From positions 2,604,001-2,668,000 of the forward strand of contig NZ_CP102332.1 in the NCBI RefSeq assembly GCF_024600715.1: DNA of 64,000 bases. The letters run 5' to 3'. A program made the position numbers and the translations under genes. The notes beneath the pieces are model-generated. The model was given only the letters and a program-made list of their open reading frames with translations, ran no database searches and was not told where the DNA came from. Within the stretch, counting starts at the first letter, position 1. Each line of letters begins with the position of its first letter. Origin of the DNA: Streptomyces changanensis. GTDB lineage: Bacteria; Actinomycetota; Actinomycetes; Streptomycetales; Streptomycetaceae. Shown one piece after another: positions 7,333 through 15,421 of this stretch.

Positions 7333-7659
7333 CTAGGCCGTTCTGTTGCCTCGGCTGAAGTTGCACGGCCCACAGGCCGGGCGAAGATTCTCAATGTCGT
7401 TCGTTCCGCCTCGACTCAGCGGAACTATGTGATCGGCCGTCGTTGCCGGCCGCGAATTGCAGAGAGCACAGAGAGGCTGAGCCGCAAGGATTGCGGCGCG
7501 AGCCTTGATGTAAGAGCTGTCATATCCACGCGCCCAGGCTGAAGGGCGCGTGTGCTTTCTCTTCTGTTCCCTCCGCCTCGCTGCCGCCGAGGCGCACGGC
7601 TCACACCGTGAGCCGAGAGGATAGAGCCGCTTACAGCGGCTACACATACACATAGGCAA
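7333..7659 (-). CDS. HNH endonuclease
   Basis: The 108-residue protein starts with a Cys-rich segment (CSRCKRLYPLGSRCEPC) and a basic linker. It ends with the HNH core: CALCNSR, ADHIVPLSRGGTND (catalytic His), NLRPACGPCNFSRG. Small HNH proteins of this type assist terminase in DNA packaging in HK97-like phages and occur in capsid-carrying satellites. No terminase is present in the window. The TTG at 7659 has GGAG 6 nt upstream; an ATG two codons later is an alternative start. Confidence 0.88.
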   Translation of the reverse strand: MPMCMCSRCKRLYPLGSRCEPCASAAARRREQKRKHTRPSAWARGYDSSYIKARAAILAAQPLCALCNSRPATTADHIVPLSRGGTNDIENLRPACGPCNFSRGNRTA

Positions 7660-7680
7660 TAGCTACTCCAGAAAGACAGA

Positions 7681-7704
7681 GGGCGCCCTTTCGAGGGGGC
7701 GCCC
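7681..7704. terminator. Short hairpin upstream of the HNH gene
   Basis: An 8-bp perfect inverted repeat GGGCGCCC...GGGCGCCC has an 8-nt loop. It separates the HNH gene from the HTH gene upstream and may attenuate transcription of the packaging-like genes. Confidence 0.45.
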
Positions 7705-7879
7705 CTATGGGGATACAGATAGGGCACTCCTTGGAGGGGTGCCCCTGATGCAGTTGGTTCCTGGCCTCCCGTTCGTTCGGCCAGGGGATGACTAATGGAG
7801 ATAGAGAGGACGCGAAGGTTTCCCCAGGTCAGAGAGGAATGGGTAATCCTGTGCGGGCTACTCGTTGGCCCGTGCAGGG

Positions 7880-8242
7880 TTACGCAGCAGTGCGGTAGGC
7901 GTGCACTCGACAGGATGCCGACCCGAGGCCGTTCTTCTGGAAGTGTTGTCCAGGCAGTACGAGGCAGCGAGCGCCGGACTCAGGCGCGATCAGCGCCATG
8001 GACTTGGCCGCAGTGATGCCTTTCTGTACAGCCTGCTTCGTCAGCGGCGGGCCGTCTTGCGGCCCGAGGATGGAAGCTAGGGCGCCTTCGGCGAACTCGG
8101 CATGCCCGACCTTATTGCCCCAGCCGAGGGCGGCGAAGTACACGCGGAAGGCGAGAGGACGTATGCGGTGGTCGCGGGCTTTAGCTCGGCAGTCGAGCTG
8201 TGAGATCGCCCCCCATGGGGCGCCAGGGCCAAAGCCAATCAA
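7880..8242 (-). CDS. HTH-containing element protein, possible replication or regulatory protein
   Basis: The 120-residue protein contains VYFAALGWGNKVGHAEFAEG followed by LTKQAVQKGITAAKSMALI, which reads as a winged helix-turn-helix. A strand-rich end (ARCLVLPGQHF) follows. Similar proteins are frequent in streptomycete integrative elements, near excisionase and integrase genes, without an assigned function. The TTG start has GAAGGA 6 nt upstream and an in-frame stop lies a short way before it, which limits the N terminus. It sits between the HNH gene and the excisionase gene in the same direction. Confidence 0.65.
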   Translation of the reverse strand: MIGFGPGAPWGAISQLDCRAKARDHRIRPLAFRVYFAALGWGNKVGHAEFAEGALASILGPQDGPPLTKQAVQKGITAAKSMALIAPESGARCLVLPGQHFQKNGLGSASCRVHAYRTAA

Positions 8243-8346
8243 TCGGTGTCCTTCGGTTGTGTCCGCTGGGGATATTTCTACGGCCTGCCCCCTGGCGATT
8301 TCAAGGACGGCCGTTCTCTACCGTTGCCACTAGTACGGCATGAAAA

Positions 8347-8378
8347 GGCCCCCGAAGCGCTTATATGAAACGGGGGCC
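8347..8378. terminator. Terminator downstream of the excisionase gene
   Basis: GGCCCCCG at 8347 pairs with CGGGGGCC ending at 8378, with a 16-nt loop. An A-run on the left provides a U-tract in the minus-strand transcript. It lies 13 nt after the excisionase stop. Confidence 0.6.
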
Positions 8379-8391
8379 GAGGGCTGTTAGA

Positions 8392-8565
8392 TCACTCAGC
8401 CAGTTGAGCGTCCAGCCAGCGATCCAGGTCGCTCGGTCGACATCGGAGGGATTGACCAATACGACGAAAGGGGATCTGCTCGTCACGCCAGTTTTCGTAT
8501 ACCCAGCTGCGCGGCTTGCTTAGGAACTCGGCTACCTCGGCAACCGTCAACAACTTCACCAACAT
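8392..8565 (-). CDS. xis: Excisionase-type HTH protein
   Basis: This 57-residue protein starts MLVKLLTVAEVAEFLSKPRSW and continues to WVYENW, IPFRRIGQSLRCRPSDLDRWL, the standard helix-turn-helix_17/MerR-like excisionase pattern. It would direct the integrase towards excision and bind near the attachment sites. The ATG is preceded by GGGAGG. A 14-codon N-terminal extension in the same frame is rejected because it overlaps the upstream terminator. The integrase lies 0.7 kb away in the opposite direction. Confidence 0.85.
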   Translation of the reverse strand: MLVKLLTVAEVAEFLSKPRSWVYENWRDEQIPFRRIGQSLRCRPSDLDRWLDAQLAE

Positions 8566-8584
8566 AACCTCCCTATACAGGAAA

Positions 8585-8604
8585 GCCCCGAGTCGCCTCG
8601 GGGC
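8585..8604. terminator. Hairpin between the HTH protein gene and xis
   Basis: GCCCCGAG pairs perfectly with CTCGGGGC across a 4-nt loop. It lies downstream of the minus-strand gene 8640-9182 and directly upstream of the xis ribosome site, so it may attenuate xis expression. Confidence 0.5.
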
Positions 8605-8639
8605 CAACGAGATATGAATTTGGGCAAATAGGGGCTGGA

Positions 8640-9182
8640 CTAGCTCTCAGCGCTCGCCATAGACTTCAAAGCTGCCCTGGTCTTGTCGGTCACCTCTCCC
8701 CCGGCTTTGCCCGCCACGGTTCCCAGGTAGCCGTCCCGCCGAGCCTTCTTCAAGTGGTCCTTGATCGTCTCCGGGCGGCGCTCGATCAATCGGGCAAGCC
8801 AGGGAACCGGCGCCGGGGCGCCGCTCTCAGCCATGGCGGCGTACGTCGCAGCCAGCATGGCCAGGTATCGCTCCGAGACGCCTTCAGCCGCCAGGAGGCG
8901 ACCAGCAGCCTCCCCCGAGGCGTCGAGTGACCGGGTGACGTCCTCCAAGGTTTCCTGGGCCTTCGGTGCCTTCTTGGCCAAGTTCACCGCAGCCGCGAGG
9001 TCCAGTCTGCGGAGCACGGTCGTGGAGATGCCGCGCACGACATCACGGGGCTCAGCACCCTCGGCCGGCTCCACGGTCATGCGCTGCGGGCCTCCCGTAA
9101 TCGGCCCTACTGGCCACCACATCCGGATCACCCAACCCCCTTGCTGCTGGGTGATCTCGAAGCCGCTCTCGTCTTCTCGCAT
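8640..9182 (-). CDS. Putative winged-helix regulator divergent from the integrase
   Basis: The 180-residue protein has an N-terminal strand-rich part (GFEITQQQGGWVIRMWWPVG) and a central helical segment with DVVRGISTTVLRRLDL. Its C-terminal half reads as a winged helix (YLAMLAATYAAM, PWLARLIERRPETIKDHLKKARRDGYLG). This resembles the phage-type proteins encoded divergently from integrases in streptomycete elements. The C-terminal half could bind the 35-bp palindrome in its own promoter region. The ATG at 9182 fits the end of the palindromic control region; longer frames would read through it. Confidence 0.65.
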   Translation of the reverse strand: MREDESGFEITQQQGGWVIRMWWPVGPITGGPQRMTVEPAEGAEPRDVVRGISTTVLRRLDLAAAVNLAKKAPKAQETLEDVTRSLDASGEAAGRLLAAEGVSERYLAMLAATYAAMAESGAPAPVPWLARLIERRPETIKDHLKKARRDGYLGTVAGKAGGEVTDKTRAALKSMASAES

Positions 9183-9204
9183 ACCCACACCATACACCAC
9201 CGGG

Positions 9205-9239
9205 TGGTCCACCCTGGGTTGACAACCTAGGGTGGACCA
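9205..9239. promoter_or_regulatory. 35-bp palindromic operator between the divergent regulator and integrase genes
   Basis: Arms of 17 nt (TGGTCCACCCTGGGTTG and CAACCTAGGGTGGACCA) flank one central base with a single mismatch. The right half contains TTGACA (9219-9224), which can act as a -35 box towards the integrase. The position, 22 nt from the regulator start and about 66 nt from the integrase start, suits a switch that controls both directions. Confidence 0.75.
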
Positions 9240-9305
9240 TGTGCAGACTGTGGCCGAGGGGAGCCACGGCAGGTGGGGGCCCACACAGAAGGGGAAGGCC
9301 GACGG

Positions 9306-10481
9306 GTGGCAAGGGCATGGGTAGCGCGCTCCAAGGACGACGCGACGAAGTGGACGACGTTCTGGTACGACCCGGATGGGAAGCAGCGCCAGAAGTCGTT
9401 CGGGACTAAGAAGCGCGCCGACGATCACCGGAAGCGAAAGGAGCAGGAGCTAGACGCCGGGACCTACCTGGATGACCGGCTGGGAAAGCAGCCGGTGACG
9501 GCGGTCTGGGAGCAGTGGACGGATCAGCGGAAGCTGGAGAACAGCACCAAGAAGCAGTACCGCTCAATCCAGAACACGACCCTGGAGCCGTTCTTCAAGG
9601 CCCGCTCCATCGTGTCCCTGAAGGTTGCCGACATTGAGCAGTGGCTGTTGTGGATGGAGAACGACCGCAAGCTATCCGCCCGGACCCGTCGACAGCGGTT
9701 CTCGTTCTTCTCCGGGATGATGGACTGGGCCGTCGTCAACGAGATCATTGGCCGGAACCCCTGCAAGAGGATCAAGCACGCGGGTAGCCGCGCCAAGGAG
9801 ATTCGCGAGCACAAGAGCAAGGCGCGGCGGCTCACGACGCGGGAAGTCCTGGCGATGCTCGGCGCGGCCCCGCCCCGGTACCGGGCGATGCTGTGGCTGA
9901 TGGCCGGATGCGGGCTCCGCCTCGGTGAGGCTATGGCGGTCTCTCGCGATCAGATCGACTTCACGGCCGAGGTACTTCGGGTGGACTTCCAGATCGCCGA
10001 GGACGGCGAAACGGAGTCGGGGAAGAACAGTGCGCTCCAGCGTCGGCACATCAAGGCCCGCGACGAGAAGGAGCCGGGACGCGTCGTGCCCCTGCCTCCG
10101 AACGTCGCGTTCGAGCTTCGGCGACACATCAAGAGCCATGGGGTCTGGGGGCCGGAACGGCTCCTCTTCCCCAACGTGACCCGGACCGGCTACCTGTACG
10201 CCTCGTACTTCTACCGGCAAATCTGGCTTGTGGCCCTGACCAAGTCAGAGGTGGCGTACTGCAAACCGCACTCCATGCGGCATTACTACGGGTCGCGTCT
10301 GCTGTACGCGGGCGTCCCGGAGAACGACGTAGCCGACTGGATGGGTCACAGCAGCACTGACGTGCTCAGGGAGCACTACCACTACATCTTCGAGGGGGCC
10401 GACCAGCGTGGTCGGGCAGCCATCGCAACGATGCTCATGCCCGGCGCGGACGACCCCACGGAGCGGGCCGAAGTCGCCTGA
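9306..10481 (+). CDS. int: Tyrosine integrase of the element
   Basis: This 391-residue site-specific recombinase begins with an arm-binding-like N terminus (WTTFWYDPDGKQRQKSFG). A core-binding domain follows at about residues 65-165. The catalytic domain carries the Arg in GCGLRLGEA near residue 205, HSMRHYY (His-x-x-Arg near 322-325), the His in DWMGHSS near 348 and the nucleophile Tyr in REHYHY near 358. It integrates the element into the dehydrogenase gene. I chose the GTG at 9306, preceded by AAGGGGAAGG; a GTG 11 codons earlier is possible. It lies beside attR as expected. Confidence 0.95.
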   Translation: MARAWVARSKDDATKWTTFWYDPDGKQRQKSFGTKKRADDHRKRKEQELDAGTYLDDRLGKQPVTAVWEQWTDQRKLENSTKKQYRSIQNTTLEPFFKARSIVSLKVADIEQWLLWMENDRKLSARTRRQRFSFFSGMMDWAVVNEIIGRNPCKRIKHAGSRAKEIREHKSKARRLTTREVLAMLGAAPPRYRAMLWLMAGCGLRLGEAMAVSRDQIDFTAEVLRVDFQIAEDGETESGKNSALQRRHIKARDEKEPGRVVPLPPNVAFELRRHIKSHGVWGPERLLFPNVTRTGYLYASYFYRQIWLVALTKSEVAYCKPHSMRHYYGSRLLYAGVPENDVADWMGHSSTDVLREHYHYIFEGADQRGRAAIATMLMPGADDPTERAEVA

Positions 10482-10497
10482 CCCAGCCCATACGAAC

Positions 10498-10522
10498 GGC
10501 CCCCGGCATCGCGCCGGGGGCC
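10498..10522. terminator. Terminator between integrase and acyl-CoA dehydrogenase
   Basis: A 10-bp perfect inverted repeat (GGCCCCCGGC with GCCGGGGGCC) has a 5-nt loop and lies 16 nt after the integrase stop. Confidence 0.75.
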
Positions 10523-10681
10523 GCTGTGTTTGTGCAGGTCAGAAGCCGTAGCCAGCTCAGCGTCAGCCCAGGATTTCCCCAGCATGACGCCCAGGAACAC
10601 GCCCGAACGGACCCGAACGGACCAGAAGCCGATCACAGCTCCCGGACCACCTGATAGGGCCGCTGACCTGCGAAAAACCTG

Positions 10682-11839
10682 CTACGGCAGGTTCCTCGCC
10701 ATGACGATCCGCTGGACCTGATTCGTGCCTTCATAGATCTGGGTGATCTTGGCGTCGCGCATCATGCGCTCGACCGGGTAGTCACGGGTGTAGCCGTAGC
10801 CGCCGAGCAGCTGGACGGCGTCCGTGGTGACCTCCATGGCGATGTCCGAGGCGAAGCACTTCGCCGCCGCACCCAGGTAGGTCAGGTCGGCGTCGACGCG
10901 CTCGGAGGCCGCGGCCGCCTGGTACGTGAGGGCGCGGGCCGCGGAGATCTTCATCGCCATGTCGGCGAGCATGAACTGCACGCCCTGGAAGTCGGCGATC
11001 GGCTTGCCGAACTGCTTGCGCTCCTGGACGTAGCCCTTGGCATAGTCCAGGGCGCCCTGGGCGATGCCGAGGGCCTGGGCCGCGATGGTGATGCGGGTGT
11101 GGTCCAGGGTCTTCATCGCGGTGGCGAAGCCGGTGCCCTCCTCGCCGATCATGCGGTCGGCGGGGATGCGGACGTTGTCGAGGTAGACCTCGCGCGTCGG
11201 GGAGCCCTTGATGCCGAGCTTCTTCTCCGGGGCGCCGAAGGAGACGCCCTCGTCGCCCTTCTCGACGACGAAGGCGCTGATGCCCTTGGAGCGCTTGGTC
11301 GGGTCGGTGACGGCCATGACCGTGTAGTACTCGGAGACGCCCGCGTTGGTGATCCAGCGCTTGACGCCGTTGAGGACCCAGAAGTCACCGTCGCGCACCG
11401 CGCGGGTCTTCATTCCGGCGGCGTCGGAGCCGGCGTCCGGCTCGGAGAGGCAGTACGAGAACATCGCGTCGCCCTTGGCGAGCGGGCCCAGGTACTTCTT
11501 CTTCAGCTCCTCGGAGCCGGAGAGGATCACCGGGAGGGAGCCGAGCTTGTTCACCGCCGGGATCAGCGAGGACGACGCGCAGACGCGGGCGACCTCCTCG
11601 ATGACGATCACGGTCGCGAGGGCGTCGGCGCCCGCGCCGCCGTACGTCTCGGGGACGTGCACGGCCTGCAGGTCGGAGGCGACGAGCGCGTCCAGCGCCT
11701 CCTGCGGGAAGCGGGCCTCCTCGTCGACGGCGGCGGCGTGCGGCGCGATCTTCGCCTCGGCGAGCGAGCGGACGGTGTCCCGGAGCATGTCGTGCTCTTC
11801 GGACGGGCGGTACAGGTCGAAGTCAGGCGTTCCCGCCAT
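10682..11839 (-). CDS. Acyl-CoA dehydrogenase, 3' end supplied by the integrated element
   Basis: The 385-residue FAD-dependent acyl-CoA dehydrogenase would oxidise acyl-CoA thioesters to 2-enoyl-CoA in fatty-acid or branched-chain catabolism. Family marks are YCLSEPDAGSD and WITNAG in the FAD/substrate-binding region (about 130-180), RKQFGKPIADFQGVQFMLAD near 280, GGYGYTRDYPVERMMRDAK and the catalytic-base segment IYEGTNQ near residue 370. The last 21 codons lie left of the attR core and so come from the element; they encode exactly the same residues as the displaced end at 1791-1854. The ATG is preceded by GGGAGTGA. The precise substrate cannot be told. Confidence 0.95.
   Translation of the reverse strand: MAGTPDFDLYRPSEEHDMLRDTVRSLAEAKIAPHAAAVDEEARFPQEALDALVASDLQAVHVPETYGGAGADALATVIVIEEVARVCASSSLIPAVNKLGSLPVILSGSEELKKKYLGPLAKGDAMFSYCLSEPDAGSDAAGMKTRAVRDGDFWVLNGVKRWITNAGVSEYYTVMAVTDPTKRSKGISAFVVEKGDEGVSFGAPEKKLGIKGSPTREVYLDNVRIPADRMIGEEGTGFATAMKTLDHTRITIAAQALGIAQGALDYAKGYVQERKQFGKPIADFQGVQFMLADMAMKISAARALTYQAAAASERVDADLTYLGAAAKCFASDIAMEVTTDAVQLLGGYGYTRDYPVERMMRDAKITQIYEGTNQVQRIVMARNLP
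10734..10745. repeat. attR core, 12-bp direct repeat
   Basis: TAGATCTGGGTG, identical to 1843-1854. To its left lies the element-supplied end of the dehydrogenase gene (10682-10733); to its right is the host-derived body of that gene. Confidence 0.85.
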
Positions 11840-12036
11840 GTCTGCGTCACTCCCCTGGGCTGCGGTGCTAACTACCGTTAAGTAACCCGAATTTTAGTGG
11901 TCCGCCACGGGCTCGGCATATGTGAGGATCACGTGAGCTTGCCGACAGCGGCAACACCGCCGGAACCATGCCCCCGGCGCCGCCCGACTATGCTCGGGCA
12001 CGCATTCCCGGCCCGTACAGCACTGGAGCAGCACAC

Positions 12037-13380
12037 ATGGCCCTGAAGATCACGGTGATCGGCACCGGCTACCTCGGCGCCACCCACGCAGCGGCCATGG
12101 CGGAACTCGGCTTCGACGTCCTCGGGCTCGACATCGTCCCCGAGAAGATCGAGATGCTGGCCTCGGGCCGGGTCCCCATGTACGAGCCGGGGCTGGAGGA
12201 GCTGCTGCGGCGGCACGTCGTGGGCATGGAGGGCTCCACCGGGCGGCTGCGCTTCACCACCTCCTGGGAGGAGGTCGGCGACTTCGGCGACGTCCACTTC
12301 GTCTGCGTGAACACCCCGCAGAAGCAGGGCGAGTACGGCTGCGACATGAGCTACGTCGACGCGGCGTTCGGCGCGCTCGCCCCGCACCTGAGGAAGCCCG
12401 CCCTCGTCGTCGGCAAGTCGACCGTGCCGGTCGGCAGCGCCGAGCGGCTCTCCCGGCTCCTCGCCGAGCGGGCACCCGCCGGCGCGGACGTGGAGCTGGC
12501 CTGGAACCCGGAGTTCCTGCGCGAGGGCTTCGCCGTGCGGGACACCCTGCACCCGGACCGGATCGTCGTCGGCGTCGAGAGCGGCCGCGCCGAGAAGCTG
12601 CTGCGCGAGGTGTACGCGGTGCCGGTAGGCGAGGGCTCGCCGTTCGTCGTGACCGACTTCCCCACGGCCGAGCTGGTGAAGACCGCCGCGAACTCCTTCC
12701 TCGCGACGAAGATCTCCTTCATCAACGCGATGGCGGAGGTCTGCGAGGCCGCCGGCGGTGACGTCGCCAAGCTGGCGGAGGCCATCGGCCACGACGAGCG
12801 GATCGGCGCCAAGTTCCTGCGCGCCGGCATCGGCTTCGGCGGCGGCTGCCTGCCCAAGGACATCCGCGCCTTCATGGCACGCGCGGGCGAGCTCGGCGCC
12901 GACCAGGCGCTCACCTTCCTGCGGGAGATCGACTCCATCAACATGCGGCGGCGCGGGCAGATGGTCGGCATGGCGCGCGAGGCCCTCGGGGACGGAACGT
13001 TCCTGGGCAAGCGGGTCGCGGTCCTCGGTGCCGCGTTCAAGCCCGACTCGGACGACGTGCGCGACTCCCCCGCCCTCAACGTCGCCGGGCAGATCCACCT
13101 CCAGGGCGGCCAGGTCACCGTGTACGACCCGAAGGGCATGGACAACGCCCGCCGCGTCTTCCCGACCCTCGCCTACGCCGAGAGCGTCCTGGAGGCCGTG
13201 CGCGGCGCGGACGTGGTGCTGCACCTCACCGAGTGGAGCGAGTTCCGCGAGGTCGACCCGGAGGAGCTGGGCGCGGTCGTGAACGCCCGGATCATCCTGG
13301 ACGGCCGCAACGCCCTGGACGCCGCCCGCTGGCGCGCCTCGGGCTGGACGTTCCGCGCGATGGGCCGCCCGCGGGCCTGA
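12037..13380 (+). CDS. ugd: UDP-glucose 6-dehydrogenase
   Basis: This 447-residue enzyme oxidises UDP-glucose to UDP-glucuronate with NAD. The N-terminal Rossmann motif is VIGTGYLGATHAAAM, the central domain has AANSFLATKISFINAMAE, the catalytic cysteine sits in GFGGGCLPKD near residue 270 and the C-terminal UDP-binding domain has AFKPDSDDVRDSPAL. It could feed the exopolysaccharide locus that starts 8 kb downstream. A related enzyme such as UDP-ManNAc dehydrogenase cannot be excluded from sequence alone, although the motifs favour UDP-glucose. The ATG has GGAGCAG upstream. It is transcribed alone and ends in a long perfect terminator. Confidence 0.9.
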   Translation: MALKITVIGTGYLGATHAAAMAELGFDVLGLDIVPEKIEMLASGRVPMYEPGLEELLRRHVVGMEGSTGRLRFTTSWEEVGDFGDVHFVCVNTPQKQGEYGCDMSYVDAAFGALAPHLRKPALVVGKSTVPVGSAERLSRLLAERAPAGADVELAWNPEFLREGFAVRDTLHPDRIVVGVESGRAEKLLREVYAVPVGEGSPFVVTDFPTAELVKTAANSFLATKISFINAMAEVCEAAGGDVAKLAEAIGHDERIGAKFLRAGIGFGGGCLPKDIRAFMARAGELGADQALTFLREIDSINMRRRGQMVGMAREALGDGTFLGKRVAVLGAAFKPDSDDVRDSPALNVAGQIHLQGGQVTVYDPKGMDNARRVFPTLAYAESVLEAVRGADVVLHLTEWSEFREVDPEELGAVVNARIILDGRNALDAARWRASGWTFRAMGRPRA

Positions 13381-13697
13381 AGCCCCCCCCCCCGTCACCC
13401 GGCCGACGGCCCGAGGAGGGGCCGTGGTGGGTTGCCCCCGCAGGGGTTGGCGGCGGTACCCGGGCCACTTCCCCGGTACCCGAGGCCGCCGACCCCGAGG
13501 AGGTGACCCGCCGCGGCCCCTCCCCACCCACTGCCGTCCCCGACACGGCGGCGCAGCCGGACGACACAGCCCCCCACCCCCACCGTCCCGCCCCCGACAC
13601 GACGGCGCAGCCACACGCGACGCGGCCCCCGGCACACCGCCGGGGGCCGCGTCGCGTTCCGTACGTTCCGTACGCCCGTGCGTTCCGTACGGGCCGG
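13381..13697. other. Gene-free convergent spacer
   Basis: This C-rich low-complexity spacer lies between ugd and the dipeptidase gene. It has near-repeats of CCCGACACGGCGGCGCAGCC type around 13535-13615 and ends in the terminator at 13615-13657. After that, a short TTCCGTACG repeat occurs three times (13658-13692). No gene is seen. Confidence 0.6.
13615..13657. terminator. Strong bidirectional terminator
   Basis: A 19-bp perfect inverted repeat (arms 13615-13633 and 13639-13657) with a 5-nt loop lies between the convergent ugd and dipeptidase genes. Confidence 0.9.
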
Positions 13698-14891
13698 TCA
13701 GCCGTCCAGATCGGCCAGGGTCGCCGTGGAGGGCCCCCGGCGGGACGCGGCGTCACGGGCGACCGCCTCCGCGTCGCGCAGGACCCGCACGGCGTTGCCC
13801 CAGGTCACCTTGGCCACGTCGGCGCGGGACCAGCGGCGGGCGAGGAGCTCGGCGACGAGGTTCGGGTACCCCGACACGTCGTCGAGACCGGCCGGGGTGA
13901 AGGCCGTGCCGTCGTAGTCGCCACCGATGCCGACGTGGTCGACGCCGGCGACGTCCCGCATGTGGTCGAGGTGGTCGGCGACCGTCGCGACCGTCGCGAC
14001 CGGTCGCGGGTGCGCCTCCTCGAACGCCGCGTGCAGCCGCATCGCCTCCGGGGTGGTGTCCAGGTGGTGGAAGCCGTGCGCGCGCAGGTTCTCGTCGGCG
14101 CGGGCCGTCCACTCCACCGCCGCGGGCAGGATGAACTTCGGCACGAACGTCGCCATGGCGACGCCGCCATTGCCGGGCAGCCGCTCCAGCACGTCGTCGG
14201 GGACGTTGCGCGGGTGGTCGCAGACCGCGCGCGCCGACGAGTGCGAGAAGACGACCGGCGCCTCGGTGGTGTCCAGCGCGTCGCGCATCGTCGTCGCCGC
14301 GACGTGCGAGAGGTCGACGAGCATGCCCAGCCGGTTCATCTCCCGCACGACCTCGCGGCCGAACGGGGACAGCCCGCCGACGGCCGGCACGTCGGTCGCC
14401 GAGTCGGCCCACGCGATGTTGTCGTTGTGCGTGAGCGTCATGTACCGCACGCCGAGCGCGTACAGGGCGCGCAGGGTGGCGAGGGAGTTGTTGATGGAGT
14501 GCCCGCCCTCGGCACCCTTCAGCGACGCGATGCGGCCCTGGGCGCGGGCCGCCTCCACGTCGTCCGCGGTCAGCGCGGGGGCCAGCTCCGCCGGGTGGCG
14601 GGCCAGCAGCCGGTCGACACAGTCGATCTGCTCCAGCGTGGCGCTGACCGCGTCGTCGCCGGCCATGTCGCTGCGCACGTACACCGACCAGAACTGGGCA
14701 CCCACCCGGCCCGCGCGCAGCCGCGGCAGGTCGGTGTGGAGCCGGCCGCGCTGGTCGGCGGCGACGTCGAGGAGGTCCAGGTCGTAGCCGGCCTTCTCGC
14801 GCAGCGCCCACGGCAGGTCGTTGTGGCCGTCGACGACGGGGTGCTCGGCGAGGAGGTCGAGGGCCTCGCCGAGGAGGCGGGCGGCGGTCAC
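13698..14891 (-). CDS. Membrane dipeptidase (peptidase family M19)
   Basis: This 397-residue zinc dipeptidase of the renal-dipeptidase type hydrolyses dipeptides, including some with D-residues. Metal ligands are visible in [11 protein letters not shown] (HxD, near residue 20), [10 protein letters not shown] (Glu), VDLSHVA and [10 protein letters not shown] (His), and GIGGDYDG (Asp). No signal peptide is seen, so it is probably cytoplasmic. The GTG start overlaps the purE stop by 4 nt (GTGA), which makes it the third gene of a purK-purE-dipeptidase operon. A functional reason for that linkage is not obvious. Confidence 0.93.
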   Translation of the reverse strand: MTAARLLGEALDLLAEHPVVDGHNDLPWALREKAGYDLDLLDVAADQRGRLHTDLPRLRAGRVGAQFWSVYVRSDMAGDDAVSATLEQIDCVDRLLARHPAELAPALTADDVEAARAQGRIASLKGAEGGHSINNSLATLRALYALGVRYMTLTHNDNIAWADSATDVPAVGGLSPFGREVVREMNRLGMLVDLSHVAATTMRDALDTTEAPVVFSHSSARAVCDHPRNVPDDVLERLPGNGGVAMATFVPKFILPAAVEWTARADENLRAHGFHHLDTTPEAMRLHAAFEEAHPRPVATVATVADHLDHMRDVAGVDHVGIGGDYDGTAFTPAGLDDVSGYPNLVAELLARRWSRADVAKVTWGNAVRVLRDAEAVARDAASRRGPSTATLADLDG

Positions 14892-15421
14892 CGGGCGAAG
14901 CCGAAGGACGTGGAGCCCTCGACCTTCGCCCGCAGCCGCTTGCCCTTCTCCGTCGCCTGGTCGTTCAGCTCCTGCTGGAACTCCTTCATCCGGGCCAGCA
15001 GGTCCGCGTCGTGCGCGGCGAGCATCCGCACCGCGAGCAGACCTGCGTTGCGCGCGCCGGCCACGGAGACCGTGGCGACGGGGACGCCGGCCGGCATCTG
15101 CACGATCGACAGGAGCGAGTCCATGCCGTCGAGGTACTTCAGCGGCACGGGCACGCCGATCACCGGCAGCGGCGTGACGGAGGCGAGCATGCCCGGCAGG
15201 TGCGCGGCGCCACCGGCCCCCGCGATGACCGCCTTCAGACCGCGATCGGCGGCCCGCTCGCCGTAGGCGACCATCTCGCGCGGCATGCGGTGGGCGGAGA
15301 CGACATCGACCTCGTACGGGATCTCGAACTCGTCGAGCGCCTGGGCGGCGGCCTCCATGACGGGCCAGTCGGAGTCCGAGCCCATGACGATGCCCACCAG
15401 CGGCCCGGGTGCGTTACTCAA
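14888..15421 (-). CDS. purE: N5-carboxyaminoimidazole ribonucleotide mutase
   Basis: This 177-residue enzyme of de novo purine synthesis converts N5-CAIR to CAIR after PurK. The motifs are [13 protein letters not shown], the catalytic His in VSAHRMP and the [13 protein letters not shown] loop. The C-terminal ~20 residues extend slightly past the usual end. The TTG start lies 8 nt inside the end of purK, which supports translational coupling. The shape is the bacterial class I form, consistent with the neighbouring PurK. Confidence 0.96.
   Translation of the reverse strand: MSNAPGPLVGIVMGSDSDWPVMEAAAQALDEFEIPYEVDVVSAHRMPREMVAYGERAADRGLKAVIAGAGGAAHLPGMLASVTPLPVIGVPVPLKYLDGMDSLLSIVQMPAGVPVATVSVAGARNAGLLAVRMLAAHDADLLARMKEFQQELNDQATEKGKRLRAKVEGSTSFGFAR

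Larger units (their letters stand above)
1843..10745. mobile_element. Integrative phage-satellite-like element inserted in an acyl-CoA dehydrogenase gene
   Basis: The boundaries are the identical 12-nt core TAGATCTGGGTG found at 1843-1854 and 10734-10745, each inside a longer near-repeat of the dehydrogenase 3' end. The integrase gene lies next to the right end and an excisionase-type gene lies nearby. The cargo is an Scr1/DUF6879/DUF397 operon, an HK97-type major capsid protein, an HNH nuclease and several small zinc-binding or HTH proteins. Base composition is visibly less GC-rich than the flanks, especially 2400-3800. No portal, terminase, protease or tail gene is apparent. The most economical reading is a satellite that carries its own capsid gene and depends on a helper, or a deletion remnant of a prophage. 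Confidence 0.88.

Noticed and set aside
7084..7394. Short minus-strand frames between HNH and zinc-ribbon genes
   Set aside because: They are Pro/Arg-rich, overlap each other and lack ribosome sites.
11929..13635. 568-codon open frame on the minus strand opposite ugd
   Set aside because: It is a composition shadow of the real + strand gene: no ribosome site, strongly Arg/Gly/Ala/Pro/His-biased and no protein family pattern.
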